Below, in pieces: positions 11,434 to 23,884 of a stretch of 64,000 bases of DNA. The translations under genes and the position numbers were made by a program. Below the pieces are notes generated by a model. The model was given only the letters and a program-made list of their open reading frames with translations, was not told where the DNA came from and did no database searches. The stretch spans positions 21,399,586-21,463,585 of the forward strand of contig NC_134837.1 of assembly GCF_004210375.1 (NCBI RefSeq), written 5' to 3'. This stretch comes from Tachypleus tridentatus (taxonomy: Eukaryota > Arthropoda > Merostomata > Xiphosura > Limulidae). The first letter of the stretch is position 1; each line of letters begins with the position of its first letter.

Positions 11434-14220
11434 ACAAACGTTTCTTTAGGCCTAGGTTAAGGACAATGAGCGACGTAACCTTCGACCTGGAAGACGCAGG
11501 GTAAATTTTTTAGACTTATTTATGAACATGCTTCCTAAATATTATCTACTTGTGATTACTACTAATATTTCATGAAAACTTGTTCATTTGGACATCTTTA
11601 AGTATTGCTTCGTTAGCATATTGATTTCTGCATAGTTTTATATTTAAATGTTCTTACTGATAAATCCTTGCAGACTGAAACATGCGAAAAAACTGGTTCA
11701 CAAGTCAAGATTTACAGGGTCGTACAATTGATCAAGTAAGAATATGTCATTCAAACTGTCTTCCTAGTTTTGGCTTTTTAAGCCGCTGAGCTGAAGAAGT
11801 GCTCTTTAATTTGGTTATTTTCATAATTTGGAATATGTGAATAATAATGTTGTTGTACTACTAGTAGTAGAAGCTTACAAATGCAGATATGCTTGTCACG
11901 ATAGAAAGTACCATCGTTTCGTAAAAGTTGTGTGTTGATTGTACCACAACGGCCCAGACATTGGCAAAAGTGTGTTGAAGCAATTGGTGTGTACTTTGAT
12001 TTAAAGCATGTTTTACAACACTGGTTTGTACTTTTCCAAACTTCGCAGTTTAAAAACATTTAATTGTGGACAACCTAATGTATTAATAAGCCCTTTCATA
12101 TTAAAAAATCTGACTCTTCCTGCACGAGTCCCAAGTTGTATTGAAGTATTAGTGAGAATTGTTCCCTGTATTTTGAAAGGTATATGTTCCCAAGTGAAGT
12201 TGCGAGGTGAAATTATTTGTTATACAATATTTTTATTCGCATCTTCGGATTAGTTGATAATATAAGACCAGTGTGTCCCAAATTGTGGTACCAGGCAGAA
12301 AATAAATGGGTGCACCTGCTTTAAAACGCTTTTCCCTTGAGCTTGAAATCGTCTTATTGATGTTGAGCCGCATCTTCATCTTTACAATTACTCTTAATGG
12401 ATGATATTAATAAACTTTATGCGACCATCTTTCTACCTCAGATAGCAGTCCGGCATCGATAAAACTGAAACCTCAAAAGTGGTGCATAGATGCTCAAAGT
12501 TTGGGAAACACCGATATAGACTTTCTAACACTTCAGAAGTGAAAACTATTAGAAAAACCTTTAGTACAAAAATGTTTGGTTATTTTATGGTAAAAACAAT
12601 TTAAATGTGATTTGAATACCTAAATCTTGGTTAATAATATAACGTGATTCTGAAAGCAAAGATGATGTCACACTTTAACTTTCTAAATATATATATATAG
12701 AAAATATTTAGAAAGGCCTTTTTTACGGAGTGTTGAACGAAACATGAATTCCTTTGAGAATATTTTCCTAGATTTTCAAATCCAATCTATCTATGCATAT
12801 CATTAGAGATGTTAAAACAAACTTGAACTTTGTACCTAAGTAGTCTTTATTCACTCTTATCATCTGGTGTGAAACTAAAACCCGCAAACACTTTTCACTT
12901 GGAAATGATATTGTTTACATTAGTCGCACCTCACACCAGCTAAACTTTGTGTATGTTACATTACACCTTGCTACAAATCCATAATACTTAATCTTACTGT
13001 AATGACTCAGTAGGGTGGCCGTCTATCTTTGTGACCGAAATAATAAAATCGTATCATTTGTTCTATAGAAATTCAACATCTGAATCAAAGAAGTGATGAC
13101 TCAGGCGTATGGGATGTAGCGCCATCTACTTAATAGAATAACAAAAATCTAAAAAAAACATCTAAATGACAACAACAAAAAATCGCAGTTTGAGTATTCA
13201 AGATTCAGACAACTAGAAAAATAACTAATATGAGTAATAACCATTTCTTTATAACTGAATATAACTTTACATAAGTGTTCTACACGCAGCAAGAACATGA
13301 CTTTCACTAGGACTATACAAGAGGGTTTGATTGTACCTTTATTGATGTAAGTTTTAAATGTAGTATTAAACTCGAATTTTTAAAAATTCTGTTTGTTTCT
13401 TTTAATCCAGGGTAATACTTTTTATATATTAAAAAGGTACACTTTTTATACCACTAAAATGTATGAATTTTGTTACATCGAATCGTACTGATGCAATGAA
13501 GTATGTATGACTAAGGAGTATAATTAGAACACTTTTCCCGTGCAGCACTTTGCAGTAGAAAAAACAACGAACTTTTCAAAATGTTCAGTTGTTTTTTTTT
13601 CAATAAGACATATATATTATAATTACCGATTATTAACTTAAATGGCTGCCGTTAGGTCATTGTTTCTTTTCAGTATACTATAATACCCCAACTTTGACCT
13701 GGGCCTTACCTCCGTTTTATTTTTCGGTTGTTTTCACAAATTTTTCATTTATGGTCTGTACAGTAATTGAGTGGACAGAGCCTTTTTGTTTCTGTTCCGC
13801 TATTAACTTCACAAAACTTTATAATTTGCAGCTGTTCTACAACTTGTGTATGTAATGTATGCTAACTTTTCTCCTAGGTGACTCGAATACATGTATTGTT
13901 TGTTTATTAATATAAATAAGATCAGCAAGAATTATTCAGCTATTAGGCATATGCGATGGGTTTTTATGGAGATGAATAACGTTCTACAAACCATGTTACT
14001 ACTTGTTTACGTCTTATTGTATTTGATTCTTATATTTCTGAAATTAACGTTTTTACATTTTCACTGCAAGTCATGTTTTTTATCGACTGCTTATATTTAG
14101 GATACCCAATATATTTGTATCAAAGTGGGTTAAATTTAGTGTTATTTAGACGAAACTTTAGGCAAAACATACAACATAAAAAACGGAAACGAGATGATCT
14201 TGTGAAATAATTGAAATATT
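11434..14220. other. No confident feature; possible upstream exons of the SEA-domain gene
   Basis: Short frames only. The first exon(s) of the SEA-domain gene must lie here or further left, but none can be supported by sequence alone. Confidence 0.45.
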
Positions 14221-14226
14221 ACAAGA

Positions 14227-14242
14227 GTGTGTGTGTGTGTGT
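14227..14242. repeat. GT microsatellite
   Basis: Short (GT)n run upstream of the MITE. A similar run lies at 30840-30858 in hemocyanin intron 1. Confidence 0.8.
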
Positions 14243-14253
14243 CTATATACTAT

Positions 14254-14425
14254 TTAGTGGCCTATTTAGGTAGGGGCTACAGGAGGTCCAGCCTCCGAGC
14301 CCATGTATTTAATGGTGACTCACTAGTAATTTTTATCCCATGTAAAAAAAAATTTATATGGGATGTGGGGCCCTCAAATTGTATTAGCCCTTAGGCCCAC
14401 ATAACCTTAAATCCGCCACTGATTG
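14254..14425 (+). mobile_element. hAT-like MITE
   Basis: Inverted termini TAGTGGCCTATTTAGGTAGG (left) and CCTTAAATCCGCCACTGA (right, complementary to CAGTGGCGGATTTAAGG). Inside is a palindrome ATCCCATGTA...TATATGGGAT. No coding capacity. A second copy lies at 44710-44840. Confidence 0.65.
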
Positions 14426-14677
14426 GAGTATTTAAACTTTTCTTGGTTAAAGAGGTAACCGATAGGATGACAGTTTATTAAAGGTATACCGTACACTTCA
14501 GGTATAAGTTACAATCTGTGGTTAGACTCCTCGCAGTGGACTGAGCACAAGTAACCCTTTATATAACTTAGCAACAAACCACAATAACAGTTTACTCAAA
14601 CTAGTTTTATTTTAAGCTATTTATCTTCACACATGTCTGTTTAATGTCTTTTAATTGTTTCCTGTTTGTTTTTGTAG

Positions 14678-17600
14678 AGTTGTTCATCTAACCAAGAAAG
14701 GAGAGACAACAGAACCTCTGACAACGATGACAGAACTCTAACATTTATTCATCTGAAGTATGCTCTTTTTGAAATACTTTTCTAAACTTGATTTAGAACC
14801 TGTCGAAAGTTTGCGATTTGCATCTGTTACTTTGTATGTCTATCTTTTGTTTGTGTTGTATGGTTTACACCAGTGTTTATGCTGGTAATATATGAATAAT
14901 ATTATAACAAAACTGAAAAACATGAAATACGTTCAGTAGCTAGACAGTTTGTTTCAGTCGTGTAGTTTTATCAAAAATAATTTGGCGAAGTTTAAATTTT
15001 ACGCGTTTTAATATAATTCTCTTTTGAAATTTTGCCCTTTTGTACTGTATTTCATAATTAAGACTGTAGTGAATAACTTAATGCTTTTTACGCTTCCGGT
15101 TAAGATACATTTCCTGGAAATTTTGTAATTAATGTCTTTTTATCGTTTTGCAAAAATTAGAAAGAATAAAAACGTGTTTTGAAGGCTGAATTGGTATGTC
15201 ATATTTCTGAAAACTTAAAATTAAATAAGGCAGTTATCGTAAAGAGCTGGCCAGAAGCTTATTAAAAATAACGCGTATTAATGTGATTCTAGTTTCAATG
15301 GTAATTTCAGATATAGTTTTCTTTATCATGTAAGTTTGGTAAACGACAATGAAGACCTTTAATTTTTTTAAACTTCGAGTTCATTATTATAATGTAGCGT
15401 ACGACATGATAGTTCCAGCCCAGGCGAAGTTGAAAACAATGGTACAGCACACAAACCTAGAGATGATTCCGAAACTAACACGTCATTACAGAAAGATGAA
15501 CCATCATCCGAAACGTGTACAACGACGGTTAATGGTAAACGCTGCAACACCAATGAAAAAACAGTCTGGCCCAATCCCTTCACTCGAAACGGACGTTACG
15601 TCAACATTGAAGCAGTTAATTGGTCTAATCTTCGTTACAGAAACCGTTGGGGTTCTCTTTTCCTCGGCGTGTTTGTTGGCCTGGTATTCGTAGGAATTAC
15701 AGTGGCTGTTGTTGGAGTAGCTATTCTTACAGGTTTAGTTTCATGTTGAATATAGTTCAAATAAATTGAAGAGTAGATAAATTAACATGTATTTTAATAT
15801 TCTATAGTCATTTGTTTAACCTTACTTAGTCATTTCTGAACCTTTCACGTCTTTATCTTAACATTACCAACTTTGCAAGTTACTGTTTACCGTCTTGGAC
15901 ATTCATTACATTACCATCGTAACATTATTTACTTTCCACACATTAATATGAAATACTTTTTCCCAAAGAAGGTATATTAAACGCCGAATTAAGTATATAG
16001 TAATTTTTGTATGAGATTGAAAGACATTTTCGATGGAAAATAGAGAAATGGTCTGTTTTGATTTAAATAACCTTGTTAGCCTGAAGATAACCTAAAGTCA
16101 AAACCTTTTTCTGTAGTTTATTATAATAAAAGAGAATACAATATCCTAAGGACTTTTTTTTTTCTCAAGTTAAATTTTGTGTATTTCCATAAACAAAAAC
16201 TAGTAGTGTAGAAGAAAACCATCAATATCTTTTATAACCGTTCATTAAACCTCCATCAAAGGTTTTTCAAACAAAATGTTTCATATTGATCTTGAAGCAT
16301 ATTTAACATTTATTATTTTTATGAGTGAATATTTTATTTGCCATTTTTGATGCAAAAATACAACTATGTAATATTAATTTAACAATTTTAGGTCTCCAAA
16401 AGGATTTCAATTACTTGTGTAAAAAAACGTCTGTTTATCGTTTTCAAGGAGTCCACTTATCTGGTAGGCCAAATGAACTTTGAACACTTGTAAAGTGTTT
16501 TTTATTAAAACGTTAATCAATCGTTTTAAGCGTTCAGTATTACTTTTGTAACAGGTTAAAATATACGTAATTTGTACTTTTTTTCTTTTGTAGTGAGTTT
16601 TAAGATTCTTAAACTTCTATTGTTACATTTTACATAACTAGTAACAAGTAAGCTTACTTCGTATTATTAAAAAAAATTAAAACTATAAAGTCAACCCTAT
16701 TTATAACTGTTAAATATGATTAAACGTTACGATAACGAAGCTTTATTCCAATGCTAATTTATAAAAAGTTTTACTTACAAAAGATTTAATATCTAGTTTA
16801 TAAAGTACCCTTTTCAGTTCGGGTATGCGTTTTTCTACATAATAATAAATGTAATTTGTATTTTCTGAAAGATTTCTCAAACAGTCAATTAAAGAAATGG
16901 ATGTTGTTTACTGGAAGTGTGATTTTTCAAACAAATGGAACTACACCTTGTTTACAAGGAAATAAGCAATCGGACACAAAGCAACTCTACAATGAGTCGT
17001 CTTTTACAGCTAAGGTAATTTAGTTAAGTTTTTAAGCTTTATGGCATATTTTACGTTGGCTCTTAAGTGTTATCTGTTTTTTAAAAATGAACCGTCTACG
17101 AATGAATCCAAGTAACTGGAAAAAAGATGCAAAATTTATGCAAACAAAAGCGCAGACTTTAGATAAAGTAGTGAAATTTTACAAATAAAAAATTGTTTAG
17201 GTATGTGATTAAAAACAAACAAATTGTCCACCAAAAGAATAAAGGATGTGGTACCTAACACGTCACAAGAGGCTATTATAAGACCTGTAATTTGTACTAT
17301 TTTTCCATTAAATACGTTTATTAATATGTTGTCTTTACTATTTGTACAGGGTGGCCCGTAAGTCCCTACCCATCTATATGTTATTATGTTACATTCAATT
17401 ACGCATGTATTATAAATTTGTTTTTTTTTTCAGAGAAATATGGCCAATGTAAGCCCATTTACACTTGAAGAACATGGCGTCGCATAATATTATGCAGCGA
17501 GAATGAGAGGACAGCACACAGATACACTGGATACATAAGATAATGCATGGATAGGGACTTACGGGCCACCCTATACTTGTCGCCTACTGTTGTTATAGCA

Positions 17601-20600
17601 TTTTACTGTACTTGAGAAACATATAAAATATTTTTAATACTATGTACGTGTCAAGCTTAACTTCAAGATTTTATTCCGCCTTCTAAACTTTAAGTTGGAA
17701 CTTTTTATGTTGTTTTTTTTTTTTTCAGATCGAACAAGCCTTCCGAAATTCCACGATAAGATCAAAATTTGTAGCATTCTCTTTGGGCAAAATAGGGTGA
17801 GTGAATCATGAATTCAGTCTTTGCTATATATCTCTTGTGTCGTGCAGTACTTTCTGTTTTGAATTCATCCGAATCTTTTGACAAACGAGTTGAGGAGATA
17901 TAATAGTCTGGTGCTTTGCTTTGTCACACGTACATAAGTTTTAGCTTTGTTGTGATGGGGCAATAAATAAACCGAATTACCTGTACATATACTCTTGATT
18001 GCTATTTAAACTTCATGTTATTTATTTTTAAACTTGGCGATTCGGACAGTGTATACTGTACAACCAAACTGAAATGCTATATACATATATTACATTCAAA
18101 TAGTTTTTTTATTGTTAATATGCAATGGGGGGGATGTTCAATAGTAAGTTAATATATATTAAGAGACTAAATTCACAAAAATGCATTCATAATCACCAGG
18201 AATTATAAAAGTATGCAGAATGTTTCAATTGTTAAAAACACTTAACGGAAACAACTTATTAGATTTATGAAGACCCAGATATAGTTGAGTAGTTATCTTA
18301 TCTGCTTCTACTGCAAAATCGGCCCGGTATGGCCAGGTGGGTTAAGGTATTCGACTTGTAATATGAAGGTCACGGGTTCGAATCCCCGTCGCACCAAACG
18401 ACCTTTCAGCCGTGGGGGCGTCATAATGTCACTACCCATCCCCCTATTCATTGGTAAAAGAGTAGCCCAACAGTTGGCGGTGGGTGGTGATGTCTAGCTG
18501 CCTTTCCTCTAGTCTTGCACTACTAAATTAGGGACGGCTAACGCAGATAGCCCTCGTGTAGCTTGGCGCGCAATTCAAAAACAATATAAAGAGAACGTGA
18601 GTAAAATGCATGATGGGTAATTTAAGTCTCTTAAACGGAAATAATAAGGGGGGGGGGAGACACACCTGCCGTTTAACACTAACCAGAGGCAACTGACAAA
18701 GCGAAGGCCGATTTCATGAATGACGCATTAAGAACTATAAAAAGAATATCCTTCTTATACAGAAACGTTAATATGCTTTCTACTTGCCTTAATGACGTAA
18801 TTGTAGGAGCGTTGTTGATAACGTAATAAGTGTTTAAAAATAAGGAACAAAATACTGTTTAGGATTCCAAAAAATGTCATAAAGATGAGCACAGGAAAGA
18901 AAATAAATCGATCAAGAATTCAACATCAACTATCGTTTAACTTGTACTGTAAAGAAAGTAACTGAAAACGACAGGCCCGCTGATAAAACAAAGGAAAACT
19001 AAATTTATTAAAAGACAAATTGAAGAAACGTCTAAAAGCATAGTATTCCAATGAAAATGGCGGTTGTTATAGAGCGAAGTTACAACAATCGTAAGAACAC
19101 AAAGGATATCGCAATATTAAACATTTCCTATCTGAACAAATCTTTGTGAAGATTTTAATGTTTTTTGCGCAAGAGGATGGTGTTACATAACTTTTCCCGA
19201 TTAATTTCGAAATATCACTCTGTCTACGTAATTACAAACAATGTCGCATGTAATTACCATATTTACCATTTCATTTCAACTTTACATCGGCTGTGGTTTT
19301 CATATTACTTGCTTATTTAAATTAATTTTATTGTAATATATTCAAACCTCTAGCTAGGCACAGCCACGTGGTTAGGGCGCTTGTAATTTGAGAGTTGCGG
19401 GTTCGAATCCCCGTCGCACCAAACGCGTTCGCCCTTTCAGCCGTGAGGAGCATATAATGTTACTGTCAGTCCCACTACTCGTTGGTAAAATAGTATCCTA
19501 AGAGTTGGCGGTGAATGGTGATGTCTAGCTGCCTTCCCTCTAGTCTTACACTGCTAAATTAGGGACGGTTAGTGCAAGATAACCCTCGTGGAGCTTTGTG
19601 CGAAATTAAAAAAACAAACAAACCTCTGTACAGCATGAGAAGCCAGCTATGATCAAAGTAAAAAGTGTGAACAAACAAACATGATGCCAAAAGTAAAACA
19701 AAAAATATTTACAGAAGAATCTTTTCTGGAAGTATTTTGAAAAGAAAAATAATTCTTTTATAAAATGGAAAGTATACTAACATTGTACAGCCATTGTTTA
19801 ACGACCGATCATTCGAGAATCAACCGTAATCAATATACGACTGTATTATCAGGGATATATTAATAAAGAACTCGAACCTAGTATCCAACCTACCATTACA
19901 TATATGATTGAATGAATGCTGTTGAACACTAGTTTTACTAATCTCAACAGATACTATTACAAGTTTTCCAACTTGTAGAAACTATAATCTGGAAAATAAT
20001 TGAATCATTACTTTTGAAAAGTTAGGTTCAATTTGTTTTATAACTTATGGCTCGTGACGTGCTGCTACAAAAACGCGTTCCGCATTCAGAGGGCGTGAAG
20101 TGCGCTATTAAGGGAGAATCTAATATCTGTCATTTGAGCAGAAAGGAGCCGCTCGAGGGTTAGCGGTGAAAGCTGTTGACTAGCTAGCTTCCCCGTCAGT
20201 TCAAATTTGGAGATGACTATACGAAATGGCCCCTAGTGTTGGTATGTACTATGAAATAAAAGAATATAAAGTCTATACAAACGCATTAATTACATATGAA
20301 AAGGGGTTTAGGTAAGTTACTATAGGTTTATGGATCATTTGTTTAAGAATGAGAGAAGCTTGAAACAAGGTCGAACAATGTTGAAAATTTATATGTGATA
20401 TAAATCAGATTGAAAGAAACATGAGCACACTTTGCTTAGAAATGTACAAAGTAATAGCTCAATACCTTTAAACTCTAATTTGTATGATGTACGTTTTTTA
20501 TTAATCATTAAAAGTTTAATGTACAAAAAGTCTGACAATATATGGCAAATAAGTATCTTACAACTTCTAACGTAATGTTTATCGGTAGATACAAATAAAC

Positions 20601-22393
20601 ATATCCATATAACCAAGACTGGTGGAAAGAGAATACCCTATGGGCCCAGTACCCTAATTTTCACTAAGAATTCTCCTTCACAATTAAGATCAAACTGTTC
20701 TTTCCATAATAATCAATAAACCGTAATACGCAGTAAATTTGTCACTTTAAGGGAATTTACTTTCTGTTACGAAATAAAAGCGCTTAAGTTTCGAAACAAA
20801 TATGCGATGATTATGAATGCGATATCTGTAGTGTGTTTTAGTACGTAAGTGTTTTTTTTACTAATACTAAGCGTATTAATAAAATAAACTTTAAATTAGA
20901 TTTTTATGAAAAATGTCGAATAACGATTTGTCAATAGGGAAGAAACGTGTTTTAAAAATCGCTCTCTGTTTAACTACAAATTGTGGATCCATCCTTTATT
21001 TCTTAGTGTTGGAGAACGGGGATTTAGTGGATCATTCCTAGGGTTTATTGTACTGTCTGAAGTGTTACTTATTTTAATTTTCCTTGTTGCTCTTTTGCTT
21101 TCTTATTACGTACAAAATAAAACTGTAAGCTATTTGTGTTCTGCCCACCACGGATATCTAAACCTAATTTTTAGCATATTTTTATACATTAAATATAGAG
21201 ACTTGCATATTTACATTTCTGTAAAGTTTCGTTAAGTGTTTTCAGTAGTAACCAGGGTATGTTGGGAAAGTGTGGTGTTGCTAATATTATCAGTATATCT
21301 GCAGTGAGGATGTAAACCGTTTAATAAATTTATCACTTGTAATAAATCTGCAGTTTCGTGATTTCCATGTTCCAGAAGTTTCACAAGTGTATGTAACTGC
21401 TTTAATAACGTGTATCCAAGAAAAACATTTGCGTATATTTACACAAACCGTGGGAACGCCTCATTATTGACAAGTTAAGAAATTTTTAACCTGTTGTGGA
21501 AAGAAACTGAGCAGAAGTTGGTATATGTAGAGCCTAAGTCTCTTTTATGTTTTGTATTCACTCAAGAGTTTGTCTTTATTTAATTTTAGATTTAATATTC
21601 GTTATTACAAATTGATGGGATTACAAAACTTTTTTTTTTTTTGAGAGAGAGAGAAACTTCGAAAGAGTTTTTTTTTTTTGTTTTTAATTTCGCGCAAAGC
21701 TACTCGAGGGCTATCTGCGCTAGCCGTCCCTAATTTAGCAGTGTAAGACTAAAGGGAATGTAGTTATTCATCACCACCCACCACCAACGCTTGGGCTACT
21801 CTTTTACCAACGAATAGTGGGATTGATCCTCACATTATAACGCCCCACGACTGAAAGGGCCGACGGGGATTCAACCCTCGGATTACATTTTACATTTTCT
21901 TTCTATATCATCTCGTATGTATGTGTAACATGTGTGTTTATAAACTATATTTACTTTGCAAAATATATTTTTGCAACGGGGATTCAAAACAGGTTATTTT
22001 TTGGGCATACATTCATTGATCTTAAAGTACTTTCCTGCTTTATTTTTATTATTCTCTGATCATTTATTTTTAAACTTGCATCAGATAAACAACTCTCAGA
22101 CACGCTCACAGTTAGAACTCTTTTATTAATAGTCATAAACTGTGATCCTTTCTTGAGTTATTTGTTTCGTCATCTGAAATTTGATTTTCTTTTACCATAT
22201 TTTAATTAGTTGTGAAGATGGCTCTACAGTTGCAGCAGATTATGTAACCGTCTGGCAGTCTGCGAGTGATGGCACATCAATATCGTTTACTAACATAACC
22301 ACCATTCTTCTCAATATTACCGTGACGGACGAATATCCTCTCTTCCAAAAAGTTGTTTTCACTAATGTGTTTAATATTAAATCTCCAGTTTAG
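14678..22393 (+). CDS. Type II single-pass membrane protein with one SEA domain (5' incomplete)
   Basis: Exons: A 14678-14757, B 15419-15732, C 16872-17014, D 17729-17796, E 22210-22393 (stop TAG). Phases match at every junction (2, 1, 0, 2), giving 789 nt or about 262 aa, with the N-terminal start missing upstream. Exon B encodes a polar Ser/Thr-rich segment, then RYRNRWG and about 25 hydrophobic residues (FLGVFVGLVFVGITVAVVG), so a type II anchor is likely. Exons C-E encode a SEA domain: start LFTGSVIF, helix KIEQAFRNSTIRSKFVAFSL, then CEDGSTVAADYVTVWQ. The GST triplet sits where SEA domains self-cleave between G and S. At least five N-glycosylation sequons (NGT, NES, NST, NIT, NIT) fit an extracellular location. 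Family knowledge: SEA plus a type II anchor occurs in TMPRSS-type proteases and in glycosylated surface proteins. No protease domain follows, and a poly(A) signal lies 38 nt after the stop. Function is unknown. The exon A and B acceptors are the weakest calls. Confidence 0.72.
17347..17573. mobile_element. 227-bp non-autonomous DNA transposon with 27-bp inverted repeats
   Basis: Termini YAGGGTGGCCCGTAAGTCCC TAYCCAT are near-perfect inverted repeats (two differences), flanked on both sides by TA (17345-17346 and 17574-17575), as in Tc1/mariner-type insertion. The interior holds a short start-like reading MANVSPFTLEEHGVA then a stop, possibly the beginning of a lost transposase. Confidence 0.9.
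18321..18583 (+). mobile_element. SINE family 1
   Basis: Head GGCCCGGTATGGCCAGGTGG, box B GGGTTCGAATCCCC, body and tail complete. It lies in the last intron of the SEA-domain gene. Confidence 0.92.
19352..19618 (+). mobile_element. SINE family 1 with target-site duplication
   Basis: Head diverged (GGCACAGCCACGTGGTTAG), box B intact. 9-bp direct repeat CAAACCTCT at 19343-19351 and 19619-19627. It lies in the last intron of the SEA-domain gene. Confidence 0.9.
20060..20240 (+). mobile_element. Diverged SINE, third subfamily
   Basis: Contains GGTTAGCGGTGAAAGCTGTT, GACTAGCTAGCTTCCCCGTC and AGTTCAAATTTGGAGA in place of the family 1 body. The relic at 27310-27420 (minus) shares these words, so the two define a separate variant. 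Confidence 0.55.
21668..21889 (-). mobile_element. SINE family 1, head truncated
   Basis: Tail and body are complete, but the tRNA head is lost after a shortened CGACGGGGATTCAACCCTCG. Located in the last intron of the SEA-domain gene. Confidence 0.9.
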
Positions 22394-22436
22394 TTGTTAA
22401 CTACAATTTTTCATTTTTCTAATAATTTCCAATAAA
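22394..22436 (+). terminator. 3' end of SEA-domain gene with poly(A) signal
   Basis: AATAAA at 22431-22436 lies 38 nt after the TAG at 22391-22393, supporting gene termination directly after the SEA domain. Confidence 0.5.
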
Positions 22437-22439
22437 AGT

Positions 22440-23880
22440 GAAGTATACAAGACCTATACATTTAATGGTGTTGCATATAATTATTTCTATAATACGTTAT
22501 GACTAATTATTAGCTTCGAACGTGAGTGTTGAAACTTCTAAGTCTCAGTATACTAACGTTAACAACAGAATTTCAAATATACAGAAAACATTAATTTTTA
22601 AACACGCACGGCTCCTTTCCTTTAGTATAATTTTGCCAAGGTTTGAAAAGTTAGGAAAATTATTGTCGATTAGAGCGTGTTTTATTCGCTATTTTTCTTG
22701 GAATAGGTTTATCTTAACAACAAAAAGAACGCGAGTGGCAATTATGGTCATTTCTTCAACTTCTAGGATGGTGCGTATTTCTAATCGTGATGTGGTTGTT
22801 GCAAATAGCGTTTGGTTAAATTCAACTTTTAACGATGGAACATCATCTTACCAACGACATTTTAGCATTTATTTCACCCTGTCTGATAAAAACTGTAATT
22901 TAAACCTTTCACAATAAGAATTTCAAAAGACTTATTAAAACGTTCCTTTTTGTTTAGAACAAATAATAAGAATGTTTCTAATATAACAAGAGAGAAGTTC
23001 CTGATTCATTTGTTTCAATCTCGATTGCATTTTGGAAACTTCGCGTTTCAATTGGTATGAGTACCTTTAACAGAACTCTTCAGTATCAGTACTGTGTATT
23101 ATCTGTCACGATGCAGTTTAACTGACTAAATAAATATTTTTCACCACTCAAAGTTTATTATTATATTTCATAACTCGATTTATGACGAGATACCAAAACT
23201 TAACGTCTGTACAATACTTTTGATTATACTTAAAAGTGCTAAACCTTGAATAATTAACTGACTACTGTGTTATCGAAAACGAAATTATTTATTTGAAAAA
23301 CTTGTAGTTGTTATCAAACGTAATACTCTAGAAAATGAATCGATGGCGTATTTCCAATTTTTTTTCCAAGTTTTCCAGTCCAGTTTTCTATTTAAAAAGC
23401 TAAAATTGATGAAATGTTTAATAAAATAGTCATTAAAACAAATCAAATATAATGTTATTTATAATAGTTTTAATTATTTATTTACTGGTACATATATAAA
23501 AACTGAAAAAATAAATGATCAATATGCCTAGTTTGTTGGTTTTTTTCATGGACCAGACTCTTACCTATGCCTCTGAAGTGAATACGATGATCCTGTTTAT
23601 AACTTGAACTAGTTAAAACTAATATACTCTTATTACTTTTGCGAAGTGTCCACAAAGTGTCTATATCATGTAAGCACTAAAGTTGTGTACATTTTCCTTT
23701 CCCTGTCATTTGATAAAATGTATATGCGACTGAAAGGTTTTCTTCATTGTGTATACATAAAACCTAAATTACACTTATTTTCATTTTGCTAATTTTTTAA
23801 AGTATTTTTAATGTCTGACTTGCTATTTCACGATTAATGTCGAACGTTTCATTGGTCTTGTAACGTAACGTTTCGGGACA
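22440..23880. other. No feature seen
   Basis: AT-rich DNA after the SEA-domain gene. A 131-codon frame at 22522-22917 has no recognisable domain. Confidence 0.5.
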
Positions 23881-23884
23881 ACAT

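Noticed and set aside
12008-12253. 81-codon plus frame and overlapping 93-codon minus frame
   Set aside because: Mutually overlapping, without domains, splice context or repeats; treated as chance.
15349-15693. 114-codon plus-strand open frame
   Set aside because: It is a shadow. The real coding frame over this stretch is exon B of the SEA-domain gene, offset from it, which contains the membrane helix.
22522-22917. 131-codon open frame after the SEA-domain gene
   Set aside because: No recognisable domain, composition like its AT-rich surroundings, and a poly(A) signal already ends the upstream gene. Could not be shown to be coding.
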